A DNA stretch of 64,000 nucleotides from Anaerosalibacter massiliensis (GCA_000751555.1 CCEZ01000007.1:1-64000), one strand, 5' to 3'. Positions 33,613 to 42,776 are shown, counted from the stretch's first letter. Numbers and translations are program-made. Notes: a model not told the origin generated them from the sequence alone.

Positions 33613-34593
33613 TTCTTTTATCGAATAGTAAAGAACACCATCTTCCTCTTCCATAGTTACTTCTCCTAAAGCTCTAAGATGTTCTAAATGAGCATGGGCC
33701 TCTCCCGCTGCAAACCATTTCTGTGCTTTTGGAAACTCATCCCAGTTTTTACTTTTAATATCCCACTGTAATTGCTTTGTTACTGTTCTCACAGTAGATC
33801 TTCCAGATTTTCTTAAAGCTTTTCTTGCTTCGTCTAATCTTTTATCATGGTGATCATAAAGCTCTTCAATTCTTTCACGATGATCGTCTACTAAAAAACG
33901 ATGGGAAGAAAACAAATAATCAATATCCATATTATAAACATGATCTAAACTTTCTAAATAAGTTCCTAATATATCACCATATTGGAAACCCCAAAATGTA
34001 ATATTTGGAGTTATTTTTCCTAGTATATGGTCTCCACAAAATAGTATCTTGTGTTCTTTTTCATAAAGACCTACTATTCCTGGTGTATGACCTTTTAAAT
34101 CTATAATTTCAAAATTATATTCTCCAATTTGAATATATTCACCTGGAATTGCAGGAATAAAATTTATATGAGCTGTCGGACGAAATTTAAATCCTGGATG
34201 ATCTTCAATATCCAATTGATCTTCCTCTAATCCTTGCCAAACTCCCTGTTGAATTGTATCTTGCCACATTGAATCTAATTTTTCTACACTATTATTTAAT
34301 AAATCACCATCTATCTTACTTGCATATATAGTTAAACCCATTTCTTCTAAATAAGTAGCTAACCCTGTATGATCTGAATGTAAGTGGGTTAGAAAAAGAA
34401 TAGTGTTTTCTGGTTTCAAATTTAATTCTTTAAAAATTTTCATTATATCTTCTTTTGTATCTTCACGGTTAAAGCCCGTATCAATAATCATAGACTTTCC
34501 TTGATCTTTAATAATATAAAAATTTAGGTATTTTAAAGGATTATTTGGCAATGGAAGTTCTGCCAAATAAATATTTTTGTATACTTCTCTCAT
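33610..34593 (-). CDS. MBL-fold metallo-hydrolase
   Basis: 327 aa with the metallo-beta-lactamase fold: HLHSDH metal motif near residue 67 (LTHLHSDHTG), later ligands in GHTPG and FCGDH. A C-terminal winged-helix-like extension is present (HLEHLRALGEVTMEEEDGVL). ATG start with AGGAGTAG-like upstream sequence. It is the last gene of the catabolic set, 134 bp after the ammonia-lyase gene, with a hairpin between. In this setting a thioesterase or lactonase-like role on a CoA-pathway intermediate is possible, but substrate is not predictable. Confidence 0.8.
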   Translation of the reverse strand: MREVYKNIYLAELPLPNNPLKYLNFYIIKDQGKSMIIDTGFNREDTKEDIMKIFKELNLKPENTILFLTHLHSDHTGLATYLEEMGLTIYASKIDGDLLNNSVEKLDSMWQDTIQQGVWQGLEEDQLDIEDHPGFKFRPTAHINFIPAIPGEYIQIGEYNFEIIDLKGHTPGIVGLYEKEHKILFCGDHILGKITPNITFWGFQYGDILGTYLESLDHVYNMDIDYLFSSHRFLVDDHRERIEELYDHHDKRLDEARKALRKSGRSTVRTVTKQLQWDIKSKNWDEFPKAQKWFAAGEAHAHLEHLRALGEVTMEEEDGVLYYSIKE

Positions 34594-34662
34594 AGACTAC
34601 TCCTCTCAAAGTTTTATTCTTTGCATTATGATAGCATGTTATTTATATAAAATCAAGGATTT

Positions 34663-34695
34663 CGCCCTTGCTATATCTTATTTATAGTAAGGGCG
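34663..34695 (-). promoter_or_regulatory. Intercistronic hairpin
   Basis: CGCCCTTGCTATA / TATAGTAAGGGCG (one mismatch), loop 7 nt, no U-run. Lies between the ammonia-lyase and MBL genes; probably an mRNA-processing or attenuation structure rather than a full terminator. Confidence 0.45.
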
Positions 34696-34727
34696 AGCCC
34701 CTTTACATTTTCAATAAATTTAAATAC

Positions 34728-35144
34728 TTATTTGAAAGCCTCGTCTTGAGCTCCTCTTTGAAGAGGTTTTCTAACAACTAATGTTCCTGTTGCTCTTCCA
34801 CAGAGAACTGGCTCTTCTAATACATTTGCTGCAGATAATGCAAGATTATCATCTTTAGCTAATTCAATAACTTTATAAGCTTCAAATTTACAAACTCTAG
34901 AAGAACCACCACGTTCCTCAATCCATCCATGATATTCCATAAAGTCTCCAGAATAAACTGGGGCCAAGAACTCTACATCTTTATAGCTAATAAATAAACT
35001 CTCATCTCCATCATTACGAATCATTAATTCAGTTCCTACATCACCCCAAAAGTCTAAAATACGAGACCCATTTACTAATTCTCCAGCATAATGTGCATCC
35101 CTAGCTGACATCCTCACTCTTAAAACAACTTTTTTACCAATCAT
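34728..35144 (-). CDS. kal: 3-aminobutyryl-CoA ammonia-lyase (hot-dog fold)
   Basis: Removes ammonia from 3-aminobutyryl-CoA to give crotonyl-CoA; known from lysine fermentation (Kal). 138 aa, hot-dog fold, with Kal-like segments LRVRMSARDAHYAGELVNGS, DVGTELMIRNDGDESLF and VEFLAPVYSGDFMEYHG. Ribosome site AAGGGGG before the ATG. No other lysine-fermentation genes (kamA, kamD/E, kdd, kce) are visible here, so the substrate could be another beta-amino acyl-CoA. It lies between acyl-CoA dehydrogenase and MBL genes in one operon. Confidence 0.82.
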   Translation of the reverse strand: MIGKKVVLRVRMSARDAHYAGELVNGSRILDFWGDVGTELMIRNDGDESLFISYKDVEFLAPVYSGDFMEYHGWIEERGGSSRVCKFEAYKVIELAKDDNLALSAANVLEEPVLCGRATGTLVVRKPLQRGAQDEAFK

Positions 35145-35199
35145 TTTTCTTCCCCCTTTAATTTTTTTATTTAAGTACTCCTATGAAGAACAATCTTTA

Positions 35200-36339
35200 T
35201 TATCTAAATAAAGAACCTCCAACAATCATCTTTTGAATTTCGTTGGTTCCTTCATAGATTTGAGTAATTTTAGCATCTCTCATCATTCTTTCTACATGAT
35301 ATTCTTTCATATATCCATTTCCGCCCAACATTTGAACTGCTTCTGTAGTAACTTCCATTGCTATATTTGTACATGCATATTTTGCCATAGCCGCTGGAAT
35401 ACCAAAAGGCCTACCTTTATCTTTTTCAATTGCTGCTTTATACAATAATAATCTTGCCTGTTCAATCTTTATTTTTAGTTCTGCCATTTTAAATGATAAG
35501 TATTGATTTTTATAAATTGGTTTTCCAAATTGTTCTCTTTCCATCATATATTTTCTTGCAATTTCAAAAGCTCCCTCTGCAATTCCTAGACCTTGAGCTG
35601 CTACTCCAATTCTCCCTCCATCAAGAGTACTCATAGCAATCTTAAATCCTTCACCTTCTTTTCCTAATAGATTTTCTGCTGGAACTTTTACATTTTCAAA
35701 AAATACTTCAGATACTTGTGCAGATTTAATCCCCATTTTATTTTCTATTTTCCCAACAGTAATTCCTGGTGTATTCATGTCTACTACAAAAGCAGAAAGT
35801 CCTCTTGTCTTTGCCTCTGGATTAGTACTTGCTACAACAAAATAGTACCCAGCTAAAGGTCCATTTGTAGTAAAACATTTTGATCCATTTAAAATATAGT
35901 AATTGCCTTTTTTCTTAGCGGTTGTAACTACCCCTGCAGCATCAGAGCCTGCATTTGGTTCCGTTAATCCAAAAGCTCCTAATGTCTTACCAGATAAGAC
36001 AGGCGGTAGAAATCTTTTCTTCTGCTCTTCTGTTCCAAAATTATTAAGTGGCCCACCATAAAGGGATGTTGTAACGGAATAAGAGATTCCCATACTTGCA
36101 TCTACTTTAGAAATTTCTTCTACTGCTAAAACATATTCCATGTATCCTGCATCAGAGCCACCGTATTCAGAAGAATAAGGAATACCAATTAGCCCTAGCT
36201 CACCCATTTTGGTATAAGCATCCATTGGATACTCACTTTTTTCGTCTCTTTCAATTACACCTGGTAATAAATATTCTTCTGCGAACATTCTTACCGTCTT
36301 AACTAACTGCTGTTGTTCTTCACTTAAATCAAAATTCAT
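35200..36339 (-). CDS. Acyl-CoA dehydrogenase (butyryl-CoA type)
   Basis: 379 aa FAD enzyme interconverting acyl-CoA and enoyl-CoA. Contains GAFGLTEPNAGSDAAG (FAD/substrate loop), the catalytic Glu in IYEGTNEIQK, and the C-terminal QMLGGNGYMKEYHVERMMRD. All are typical of short-chain enzymes such as butyryl-CoA dehydrogenase. ATG with GGGGGAT upstream. It is the first gene downstream of the sigma-54 promoter at 36511 (172 bp). Paired with the ammonia-lyase, it could reduce the crotonyl-CoA formed. No etfBA genes are adjacent. Confidence 0.92.
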   Translation of the reverse strand: MNFDLSEEQQQLVKTVRMFAEEYLLPGVIERDEKSEYPMDAYTKMGELGLIGIPYSSEYGGSDAGYMEYVLAVEEISKVDASMGISYSVTTSLYGGPLNNFGTEEQKKRFLPPVLSGKTLGAFGLTEPNAGSDAAGVVTTAKKKGNYYILNGSKCFTTNGPLAGYYFVVASTNPEAKTRGLSAFVVDMNTPGITVGKIENKMGIKSAQVSEVFFENVKVPAENLLGKEGEGFKIAMSTLDGGRIGVAAQGLGIAEGAFEIARKYMMEREQFGKPIYKNQYLSFKMAELKIKIEQARLLLYKAAIEKDKGRPFGIPAAMAKYACTNIAMEVTTEAVQMLGGNGYMKEYHVERMMRDAKITQIYEGTNEIQKMIVGGSLFR

Positions 36340-36510
36340 TTTTTATCCCCCTTATTTAAACTATTTTTCTTTTCTTTTTTACGAAAAGAATCATTCTTTT
36401 TATAAACATTCCTACAACAATTTTAAGATACGGTTTTTCCTTAATATAATCTCAAATAATTGCCCCTTAGATTTATAGGTCATATTAATTTTTTTCATAT
36501 TATATAACTT

Positions 36511-36526
36511 GCAATATCAATGCCAA
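36511..36526 (-). promoter_or_regulatory. Sigma-54 (-24/-12) promoter
   Basis: TTGGCATTGATATTGC on the minus strand: GG and GC dinucleotides with exactly 10 bp between them, as in the consensus TGGCACG-N4-TTGC. Identical to the copy at 39451. Drives the acyl-CoA dehydrogenase, ammonia-lyase and MBL genes. Confidence 0.88.
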
Positions 36527-36543
36527 TTATTCTTAAAATAATT

Positions 36544-36634
36544 AAATGGCTATTTATTAATATCTATACTGTTTTATTGTTTTAGATGGTTTAAATACCT
36601 CTGTTCTTTAACCCTTTTTTGAATTGTATTTTAT
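36544..36634 (-). promoter_or_regulatory. Duplicated upstream activating region
   Basis: Two blocks match the region above the 39451 promoter: AAATGGCTATTTATTAATAT onward (36544-36576, one mismatch) and TTTTTTGAATTGTATTTTAT (around 36615-36634), at nearly the same distance from the promoter. Probable binding sites of the enhancer-binding protein at 31929. Confidence 0.6.
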
Positions 36635-36644
36635 AATAAATAAT

Positions 36645-37991
36645 TCAATTAGTACTTGCCTCTTCTTTATTTCGATATAATAACATAGTAATAACTGCTG
36701 ATATAATAACTATAGTAAGCCAACTTAGATTTAAACTTGCCCCTGGTACCTTTTCTATAAACTTTTCTAACCAATCTACTTTGAAATTAAAAATATGTCC
36801 GTATGTAACAATTCCTTCAACTATTCCCCATGTCAATGCAATAAATGTAGCTACTCGATAACTTGATAAAATCCTTGGTTTATTATCTAAATTTGGCACT
36901 AAGGCATAATATAGCACCATTACAATTGCTGCTGGATAAACAATATCTAACAATGGCCCTATTATTTCTACAATTGTAGTCAAACCTGTGGTAGATATTA
37001 TGGCACTTACAATTAAAATAAAGATTGCAGATTTCTTATATGGAACCTTATTTTTTGAAATCTCACTGAGCAATTCTGCTGATCCAGCAGACATTCCTAC
37101 AGCTGTTGTTAATGCGGCAAATACTAATGCAATATTAAAAATGATTCCACCTACTTGACCCCAAAGTTTTAAAACTACTTCAGTATAGAGAGCAGAATAT
37201 TTTAAATCTCCTAAACTATCTGCAAAAGAACCTAATAACATATGTCCAAAATGTGTAAAAGTTAATAATGCAATTCCTATTACACAGACAATTTTAAGAT
37301 TTTTATTTAAATACTCTTTTCCAATGCCTTTGGATTTTAAACCATTTATAATAATATCTCCAAATATTAAGGCACATAAAATTTCTGCCGTTGCATATCC
37401 ACTTTTGAAACCATAGGCAAAAGGATTTATATCATATTCAGGAGCCATCTGTGGTCCAATGGGATTAACAATGCCTTTAATAATAATGACTGTAACAGAT
37501 ACTATTAATACAGGTAATAAAATCTTACCTAATTTATCTACAATTCCAGTTTTCTCTGAAATAAACCAATAAGTAATAAGATAATAGACAGCTGAAAAAA
37601 TTAAAGCAGGCCATATATTTGCTGGTTTAAATTTAGAAACTTGCAATATTGCATCCCATGCTGCTGCACTCATCCTTGGTACGCCAAATAATGGTCCTAG
37701 TACTAACATAACCATCATACCTAAGATAATTGCAAATTTATTTGAAACCTGCCTTGCCATAGAAAGCATTGAACGATTTGATTTTACTAAAGACAAATAG
37801 CCCATGAATACTAAAAATAATGATGTAATAAAAATACCAAGAAAAGCAAGAAACATTTGATTTCCACTTTCTTTCCCCCAGGTCATTGGCCACACCATAC
37901 TAGATCCTCCAAAATGCATTGCAAATACTGAACCCCCAACTAAAAAATACTGTAGCCACGAAGACAATTCTTTCTTATCATTGTCATCCAT
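36645..37991 (-). CDS. BrnQ-like (LIVCS family) amino-acid:cation permease
   Basis: 448 aa with about 12 membrane helices. N-terminal motif FLVGGSVFAMHFGGSSMVWP resembles the BrnQ signature (FGAGNLIFPP-type), and MSAGSAELLSEISKNKVPYK is also BrnQ-like. ATG after AAGGGGAG. It lies between the CoA-transferase gene and the second sigma-54 promoter, so it is probably transcribed from the 39451 promoter with caiB. Uptake of the amino acid or beta-amino acid that the neighbouring enzymes degrade is the likely role; substrate is inferred. Confidence 0.8.
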   Translation of the reverse strand: MDDNDKKELSSWLQYFLVGGSVFAMHFGGSSMVWPMTWGKESGNQMFLAFLGIFITSLFLVFMGYLSLVKSNRSMLSMARQVSNKFAIILGMMVMLVLGPLFGVPRMSAAAWDAILQVSKFKPANIWPALIFSAVYYLITYWFISEKTGIVDKLGKILLPVLIVSVTVIIIKGIVNPIGPQMAPEYDINPFAYGFKSGYATAEILCALIFGDIIINGLKSKGIGKEYLNKNLKIVCVIGIALLTFTHFGHMLLGSFADSLGDLKYSALYTEVVLKLWGQVGGIIFNIALVFAALTTAVGMSAGSAELLSEISKNKVPYKKSAIFILIVSAIISTTGLTTIVEIIGPLLDIVYPAAIVMVLYYALVPNLDNKPRILSSYRVATFIALTWGIVEGIVTYGHIFNFKVDWLEKFIEKVPGASLNLSWLTIVIISAVITMLLYRNKEEASTN

Positions 37992-38022
37992 AAGATTCTC
38001 CCCTTTTCATATCTCCATTTAA

Positions 38023-38068
38023 TATGTAACCAACTCTGAGATCTTATAAGTCCAAAGTTGGTTACATA
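38023..38068. repeat. 13-bp perfect inverted repeat before the permease gene
   Basis: TATGTAACCAACT / AGTTGGTTACATA with a 20-nt loop, T-run on the plus strand only. In the CoA-transferase to permease gap it cannot end minus-strand transcription well; it may be an mRNA processing hairpin or regulator site. Confidence 0.5.
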
Positions 38069-38199
38069 TATTTTTTTAAAATGCTTTTCTACCCCAACTT
38101 TCACCTACTATAGGCTCCTGATTAAACTTTTTAAAACAGAGAATAACTATTTTCATTTTAATTATCTCTATAATTAATTTGTTCCTTATTCTAAATTTC

Positions 38200-39381
38200 C
38201 TAGAAAAAACCTTTCTCACTAAGCTCTTTAAATTCTTCATCACTTAAATTAAATATTTCTTGGGTATGCTGCCCTAAAAGTGGAGATGGAGATTCTACTG
38301 CTCCTGGTGTTTCTGACAACTTAACAGTTACACCTTGGAAACTTGTTTTGCCCATAGTTGGATGATCCACTTCTACCATCATATCCCTTGCTTTAATTTG
38401 AGGATGCTCTATAGCTTCTTTCATATTTAATACTACACCACATGGAATTCCTACCTTACCAAATAAATCATCTATATCTTGTTTATTTCTTTTACCTACC
38501 CAATCTCGGATTGTATCTTGCAAATCTCCTATATAGTTTTGACATCGAAGGTCATTAGTTTTGAACTTTGGATTTTCAAGAAGCTCCTCATGTCCAATTG
38601 TCTTACAGAAGATTTCAAATAAATTATCATTTCCTACTCCTATGGCAACATACCCATCTTTTGCTTTAAAAATATCAAACGGAGCAATGGATGGATCAAT
38701 ATTTCCCTGCCTATCTGGTATATATCCGCCTACAGTATATTTTACAATGGAGTTTTCTAGTAAGCTAAATATTGTATCTAGCATAGCAACATCAACATGT
38801 TGACCTTTACCTGTTTTTTCTCTAGAATAAAGAGCTAAAAGTATGCCTACACAAAGAAATGTACCTGTAACATTGTCTGCAATAGATGCTCCTACTTTAG
38901 TAGGTATTCCTTCTGGAAAACCTGTTATATTTACAAGTCCACCCATAGATTGAGCAACAATATCATAACAAGGCCTATTTGACCATGGTCCTGTTTGACC
39001 AAATCCAGAGCTAGAACCATATATTAACCTAGGATTTATCTTGCTAAGAGTTTCATAATCAACTTTTAATCTTTTTGCTACTCCTGCCCTATAGTTTTCA
39101 ATAACCACATCTGCCTCTTTTACTAGTTCATAGAACATTTCTCTTGCTTGTTCGTTTTTTAAATTTAAAGTAATACCTTTTTTATTCCTATTTAAAAATG
39201 CAAAAAAGCCACTTTCCCCACTTTTTTTATCAAAAGGTCCCCATGTTCTCAATTGATCCCCATTTGGTGGTTCAATCTTCAATACTTCTGCACCATGATC
39301 TGCTAACAACATTCCACAAAATGGACCATTGTAAGCATGGCATAGTTCTATAACCTTCACCCCATCTAATGCTTTTGCCAT
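38200..39381 (-). CDS. CaiB/BaiF-type family III CoA-transferase
   Basis: 393 aa. Typical family III features: MAKALDGVKVIELCHAYNGP, GAEVLKIEPPNGDQLR, the AFLNRNKKGITLNLK segment, catalytic Asp in CYDIVAQSMGG, and C-terminal HPQIKARDMMVEVDHP. Transfers CoA between carboxylates and so activates the substrate acid. ATG with AAAGGGGGAAAG upstream. First gene after the sigma-54 promoter at 39451. With the permease, ammonia-lyase and acyl-CoA dehydrogenase it completes a plausible uptake, activation, deamination and reduction route. Confidence 0.92.
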   Translation of the reverse strand: MAKALDGVKVIELCHAYNGPFCGMLLADHGAEVLKIEPPNGDQLRTWGPFDKKSGESGFFAFLNRNKKGITLNLKNEQAREMFYELVKEADVVIENYRAGVAKRLKVDYETLSKINPRLIYGSSSGFGQTGPWSNRPCYDIVAQSMGGLVNITGFPEGIPTKVGASIADNVTGTFLCVGILLALYSREKTGKGQHVDVAMLDTIFSLLENSIVKYTVGGYIPDRQGNIDPSIAPFDIFKAKDGYVAIGVGNDNLFEIFCKTIGHEELLENPKFKTNDLRCQNYIGDLQDTIRDWVGKRNKQDIDDLFGKVGIPCGVVLNMKEAIEHPQIKARDMMVEVDHPTMGKTSFQGVTVKLSETPGAVESPSPLLGQHTQEIFNLSDEEFKELSEKGFF

Positions 39382-39450
39382 TTCTTTTCTTTCCCCCTTT
39401 TTAATAAAAATGAAATTTTCCTTAATGTTTTATCTCTACCTATATAACTT

Positions 39451-39466
39451 GCAATATCAATGCCAA
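39451..39466 (-). promoter_or_regulatory. Sigma-54 (-24/-12) promoter
   Basis: TTGGCATTGATATTGC, 70 bp before the CoA-transferase ATG; identical to the copy at 36511, including flanking TATATAA on the downstream side. Confidence 0.88.
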
Positions 39467-39482
39467 TTGTTTTAGATTTGTC

Positions 39483-39575
39483 AAATGGCTATTTATTAAT
39501 ATCTGTACTGTTTTATTTTTTAGGGAAAAGAATGTTTCTATATTTTTTTAACTCTTTTTTGAATTATATTTTATA
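39483..39575 (-). promoter_or_regulatory. Duplicated upstream activating region
   Basis: Blocks at 39483-39515 and around 39556-39575 match those above the 36511 promoter at nearly identical offsets (32 vs 33 and 98 vs 98 bp). Probable sites for the same sigma-54 activator. Confidence 0.6.
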
Positions 39576-39612
39576 TATAAGTCATTTTTGCGTCATTTTT
39601 ATTATCTTCTTA

Positions 39613-39664
39613 AAAAAATAAAAGCTATGTGCAAATTTAATTTGCACATAGCTTTTATTTTTTT
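39613..39664. terminator. Strong bidirectional terminator
   Basis: Near-perfect 20-bp stem AAAAGCTATGTGCAAAT / TTTGCACATAGCTTTT with A/T runs, right at the stop of the DUF1667 gene; ends the glycerol-3-phosphate operon. Confidence 0.88.
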
Positions 39665-40031
39665 ATTGCTCTACAGTTCTAGAGGATACTAAATCTATTC
39701 CTGTATCTAGTATATTTTCGATTATTATTTCTCCTTCTTTTACTGGTGCCTTCACTTCTATGTTATTTATAACCTTCATTGATTCCATCATTTTGCCTTT
39801 AGGTATTCCACCTTTAGTTACTACTGGAAGTCTATTTAAATGGTCACTTTTTAATTTGACAGTACTTGTTATAACTCTTGTTGGATTGGTTACTTCTTTT
39901 ATTCCATATTCTGCTCCTCTTTTACAAGTATTGCCTTCTACACTGTAACCTTTTAAGCTGGTTTCATCTTTTCTTATAGTCAATCTACATCCTCTAGGGC
40001 AAACTATACAAACCTTTTCATATACATCCAT
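39663..40031 (-). CDS. DUF1667 protein of the glycerol-3-phosphate dehydrogenase system
   Basis: 122 aa. N-terminal metal-binding-type cysteines CIVCPRGC and later NTCKRG (four in all, Fe-S or zinc), then TNPTRVITSTVKL typical of DUF1667. This family regularly follows glpA and a GlpB-like flavoprotein in Firmicutes and probably carries electrons. It starts 1 bp after the preceding gene, so translation is coupled. Function in detail unknown. Confidence 0.88.
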   Translation of the reverse strand: MDVYEKVCIVCPRGCRLTIRKDETSLKGYSVEGNTCKRGAEYGIKEVTNPTRVITSTVKLKSDHLNRLPVVTKGGIPKGKMMESMKVINNIEVKAPVKEGEIIIENILDTGIDLVSSRTVEQ

Positions 40032-40032
40032 T

Positions 40033-41295
40033 TTATTTACCTCCCTTTTGGACAGATACTCTTAAACTTTCTATGTCTTCTTTCAAGTCAGATGCATTTA
40101 TTTTTATTTCTTCCATTTCTCCTGGAGTAAATTGTATCTTTTTTATTTCCTTTATAGATTTATCTCCATTTTCAAGTACTAGTTTGGCATCTTTAAATAT
40201 ATCTGTAACTCTCATAAATAAAGTTATATCATCTTCTACATTTTCCACTCTTATTTGCTGTGGTACTATATATCTAACACCTTCTCCTGCTATAGTTTCT
40301 ACAATATGAGAATCTTCTTTTAGTTCATCTTTAACAAATTTTGCTGCATATTTACCAGCTTTTCTACTTTCTCTAGTTACATTGTCAACTAAATCATGGA
40401 CATGTACTACATTCCCACAGGCAAATATACCTTTTACACTAGTTTCCATAGATTCATTAACTATTGGTCCATTAGTAATAGGATCTATTTCTATATTAGC
40501 TTGATTAGATAATTCATTTTCTGGAATAAGACCTACTGAAAGAAGTAATGTATCACATTCATATTCTACTTCACTTCCTGGTATAGGTTTTCTATTTTCA
40601 TCTACTTTTGCTACTACTACTCCTTCCAATCTATCTTTCCCTTTTATATCCACTATTGTATGGCTTAAAAGTAATGGTATATTAAAGTCATCTAAACATT
40701 GAACTATGTTCCTTGTAAGTCCACCTGAATAAGGCATCAATTCAACTACTGCTTCTACTTTTGCTCCTTCTAAAGTCATTCTTCTAGCCATTATAAGGCC
40801 AATATCACCTGAACCTAATATAACTACTTTTTTACCAACTTGATAACCTTCCATATTTACAAATCTTTGAGCTGTACCTGCTGTAAATATTCCTGATGGC
40901 CTTGTTCCTGGAATAGTTATGGCTCCCCTAGGTCTTTCTCTACAGCCCATAGCTAATACAATAGCTTCAGCTTTTATTTCTATAAATCCATCCTCTTTAT
41001 TAATTGCTTCTATATTTTTATTTTCGTCTATATGAAGTACCATAGTATCTAATTTATATTCGATTCCCATTCCCTTAAGTTCACGGATAAATCTTTCTGA
41101 ATACTGTGGACCTGTCAATTCTTCTTTAAATACATGAAGTCCAAATCCATTATGAATACATTGTTGGAGTATTCCACCAAGCTCTTTATCTCTTTCTATA
41201 ACTAATATATTTTCCACACCATTTTTTCTAGCTTCAATTGCTGCTGCTAAACCAGCTGGGCCTCCACCAATGACTACAATTTCATAGCTCTTCAT
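40033..41295 (-). CDS. FAD/NAD(P)-dependent oxidoreductase (GlpB-like)
   Basis: 420 aa flavoprotein: N-terminal FAD dinucleotide fold VVIGGGPAGLAAAIEARKNG, NAD fold VVILGSGDIGLIMARRM, and C-terminal FAD motif GIFACGNVVHVHDLVD. No redox-active CxxC is seen. Electron-transfer partner of the anaerobic glycerol-3-phosphate dehydrogenase upstream. ATG after GGGGGCAG. Between glpA (12 bp upstream) and the DUF1667 gene (1 bp downstream). Confidence 0.88.
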   Translation of the reverse strand: MKSYEIVVIGGGPAGLAAAIEARKNGVENILVIERDKELGGILQQCIHNGFGLHVFKEELTGPQYSERFIRELKGMGIEYKLDTMVLHIDENKNIEAINKEDGFIEIKAEAIVLAMGCRERPRGAITIPGTRPSGIFTAGTAQRFVNMEGYQVGKKVVILGSGDIGLIMARRMTLEGAKVEAVVELMPYSGGLTRNIVQCLDDFNIPLLLSHTIVDIKGKDRLEGVVVAKVDENRKPIPGSEVEYECDTLLLSVGLIPENELSNQANIEIDPITNGPIVNESMETSVKGIFACGNVVHVHDLVDNVTRESRKAGKYAAKFVKDELKEDSHIVETIAGEGVRYIVPQQIRVENVEDDITLFMRVTDIFKDAKLVLENGDKSIKEIKKIQFTPGEMEEIKINASDLKEDIESLRVSVQKGGK

Positions 41296-41307
41296 TTTTC
41301 TGCCCCC

Positions 41308-42759
41308 TTACTTTTCTTCATTTTCGATTTCTTTTGTTTCTCCTGTGAGTATATAAGAACCTGTCTTATCTTTAACTATATCTGTCATATCTTTATTTAA
41401 CTCTCTAGCTAATATTTCCATTACTCTAGGCATGCAAAAACCACCTTGACATCTTCCGAATCCAGCCTTGGTTCTTCTTTTAACTCCATCGACAGTAGTA
41501 GCACCTGCATTTCTATTTATACAGTCAATTATTTCACCTTCTGTTACAGTTTCACATCTACAAATTATCTTCCCATAGCTTGGGTCTTTCTTTATTAGTT
41601 CAGCTTTTTCTTCATTTGATAATTCTGCAAATCTTATTACCTTTCTTCTTCTAGGATTAAAGTCTTTTTTCTCTTCTAAACCAGCCGATATATTCTTAAC
41701 TATTTCAACTACATATTCTGCTATTGCTGGAGAAGATGTAAGACCTGGAGATTTAATTCCTCCAACATTTATAAATCCTTTTGCTACTTTAGATTCTTCT
41801 ATAATAAAATCTCCTGTATCTGGTTCTGCCCTTATGCCTGTAAAATTAGTTATATTCTTATTGAAAGGTATTCCATCTATACTCTTTTGTGCTGTTTGTT
41901 TAATCATTTCCAATCTATAACCAGTAGTTTCAGTAGCATCCTTATTTGGTGATATTTCATTGTCTGGACCTACTATTATATTTCCATGAGCTGTAGGAGA
42001 TATTACTACTCCTTTTCCAAACTTTCTAGGACATTGGAATACTACAGTATTCATTATTCTCCCTGCATTTTTATCAAGTAAATAATATTGACCGCTTCTT
42101 GGTGTTATTTTAAAACTATTGTCTCCTACCATTCTGCTTATTTCATCCGCATATACACCAGCACAGTTTATAATGTACTTTGCTTCTATTTCTTTTTCAT
42201 TAGTTTTTATTTTATATCCATTATCCATACTTTCTATATCTTTTACTTCAGTATTTAACATAAGTTCTGCACCATTATCCATGGCATTTTCAGCTAATCC
42301 TATAGCTAATTCCCAAGGACTTATAATTCCTGCTGTAGGGGCATAAAGAGCTCTAACTACATCTTTCCCTATATTTGGTTCTAATTCTTCTATTCTCTCT
42401 CTATCTATTATTTCTAGATTAGGTACTTTATTTTTCTTTCCTCTTTCATAAAGTTCTTCAATAGTTTCCATATCTTCTTCGTTGAAACCTAATACTAGAG
42501 AACCTTTTCTTTTAAAAGTTACATCTAATTCTTCACATACTTTATCAAACATAGGATTTCCTTTTACATTAAAATAGGCCATTTTTGTATCAGGCTTTGC
42601 ATCATAGCCTGCATGAACTATACCTGTATTAGCTTTAGTTGCACCACTAGATATGTCATTGTCTTTTTCTAAAATAACAATGTCTAAATTATATCTTGAT
42701 AATTCCCTTGCTATAAATGTACCTATTATACCTGCACCTATTATGGCTATATCATACAT
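41308..42759 (-). CDS. glpA: Anaerobic glycerol-3-phosphate dehydrogenase-like flavoprotein (GlpA)
   Basis: 483 aa. DAO-type FAD domain (IAIIGAGIIGTFIARELSRY), substrate region (GIRAEPDTGDFIIEES, VGGIKSPGLTSSPAIAEYV), then a C-terminal BFD-like [2Fe-2S] domain with CRCETVTEGEI and GRCQGGFC. Oxidises glycerol-3-phosphate to dihydroxyacetone phosphate. ATG with AAGGAGAG. First structural gene after glpP. No glpK or glpF is in the window. An L-2-hydroxyglutarate dehydrogenase-like activity is the alternative, but the context supports glycerol-3-phosphate. Confidence 0.87.
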   Translation of the reverse strand: MYDIAIIGAGIIGTFIARELSRYNLDIVILEKDNDISSGATKANTGIVHAGYDAKPDTKMAYFNVKGNPMFDKVCEELDVTFKRKGSLVLGFNEEDMETIEELYERGKKNKVPNLEIIDRERIEELEPNIGKDVVRALYAPTAGIISPWELAIGLAENAMDNGAELMLNTEVKDIESMDNGYKIKTNEKEIEAKYIINCAGVYADEISRMVGDNSFKITPRSGQYYLLDKNAGRIMNTVVFQCPRKFGKGVVISPTAHGNIIVGPDNEISPNKDATETTGYRLEMIKQTAQKSIDGIPFNKNITNFTGIRAEPDTGDFIIEESKVAKGFINVGGIKSPGLTSSPAIAEYVVEIVKNISAGLEEKKDFNPRRRKVIRFAELSNEEKAELIKKDPSYGKIICRCETVTEGEIIDCINRNAGATTVDGVKRRTKAGFGRCQGGFCMPRVMEILARELNKDMTDIVKDKTGSYILTGETKEIENEEK

Positions 42760-42776
42760 TTATATCTCTCCTTTCT

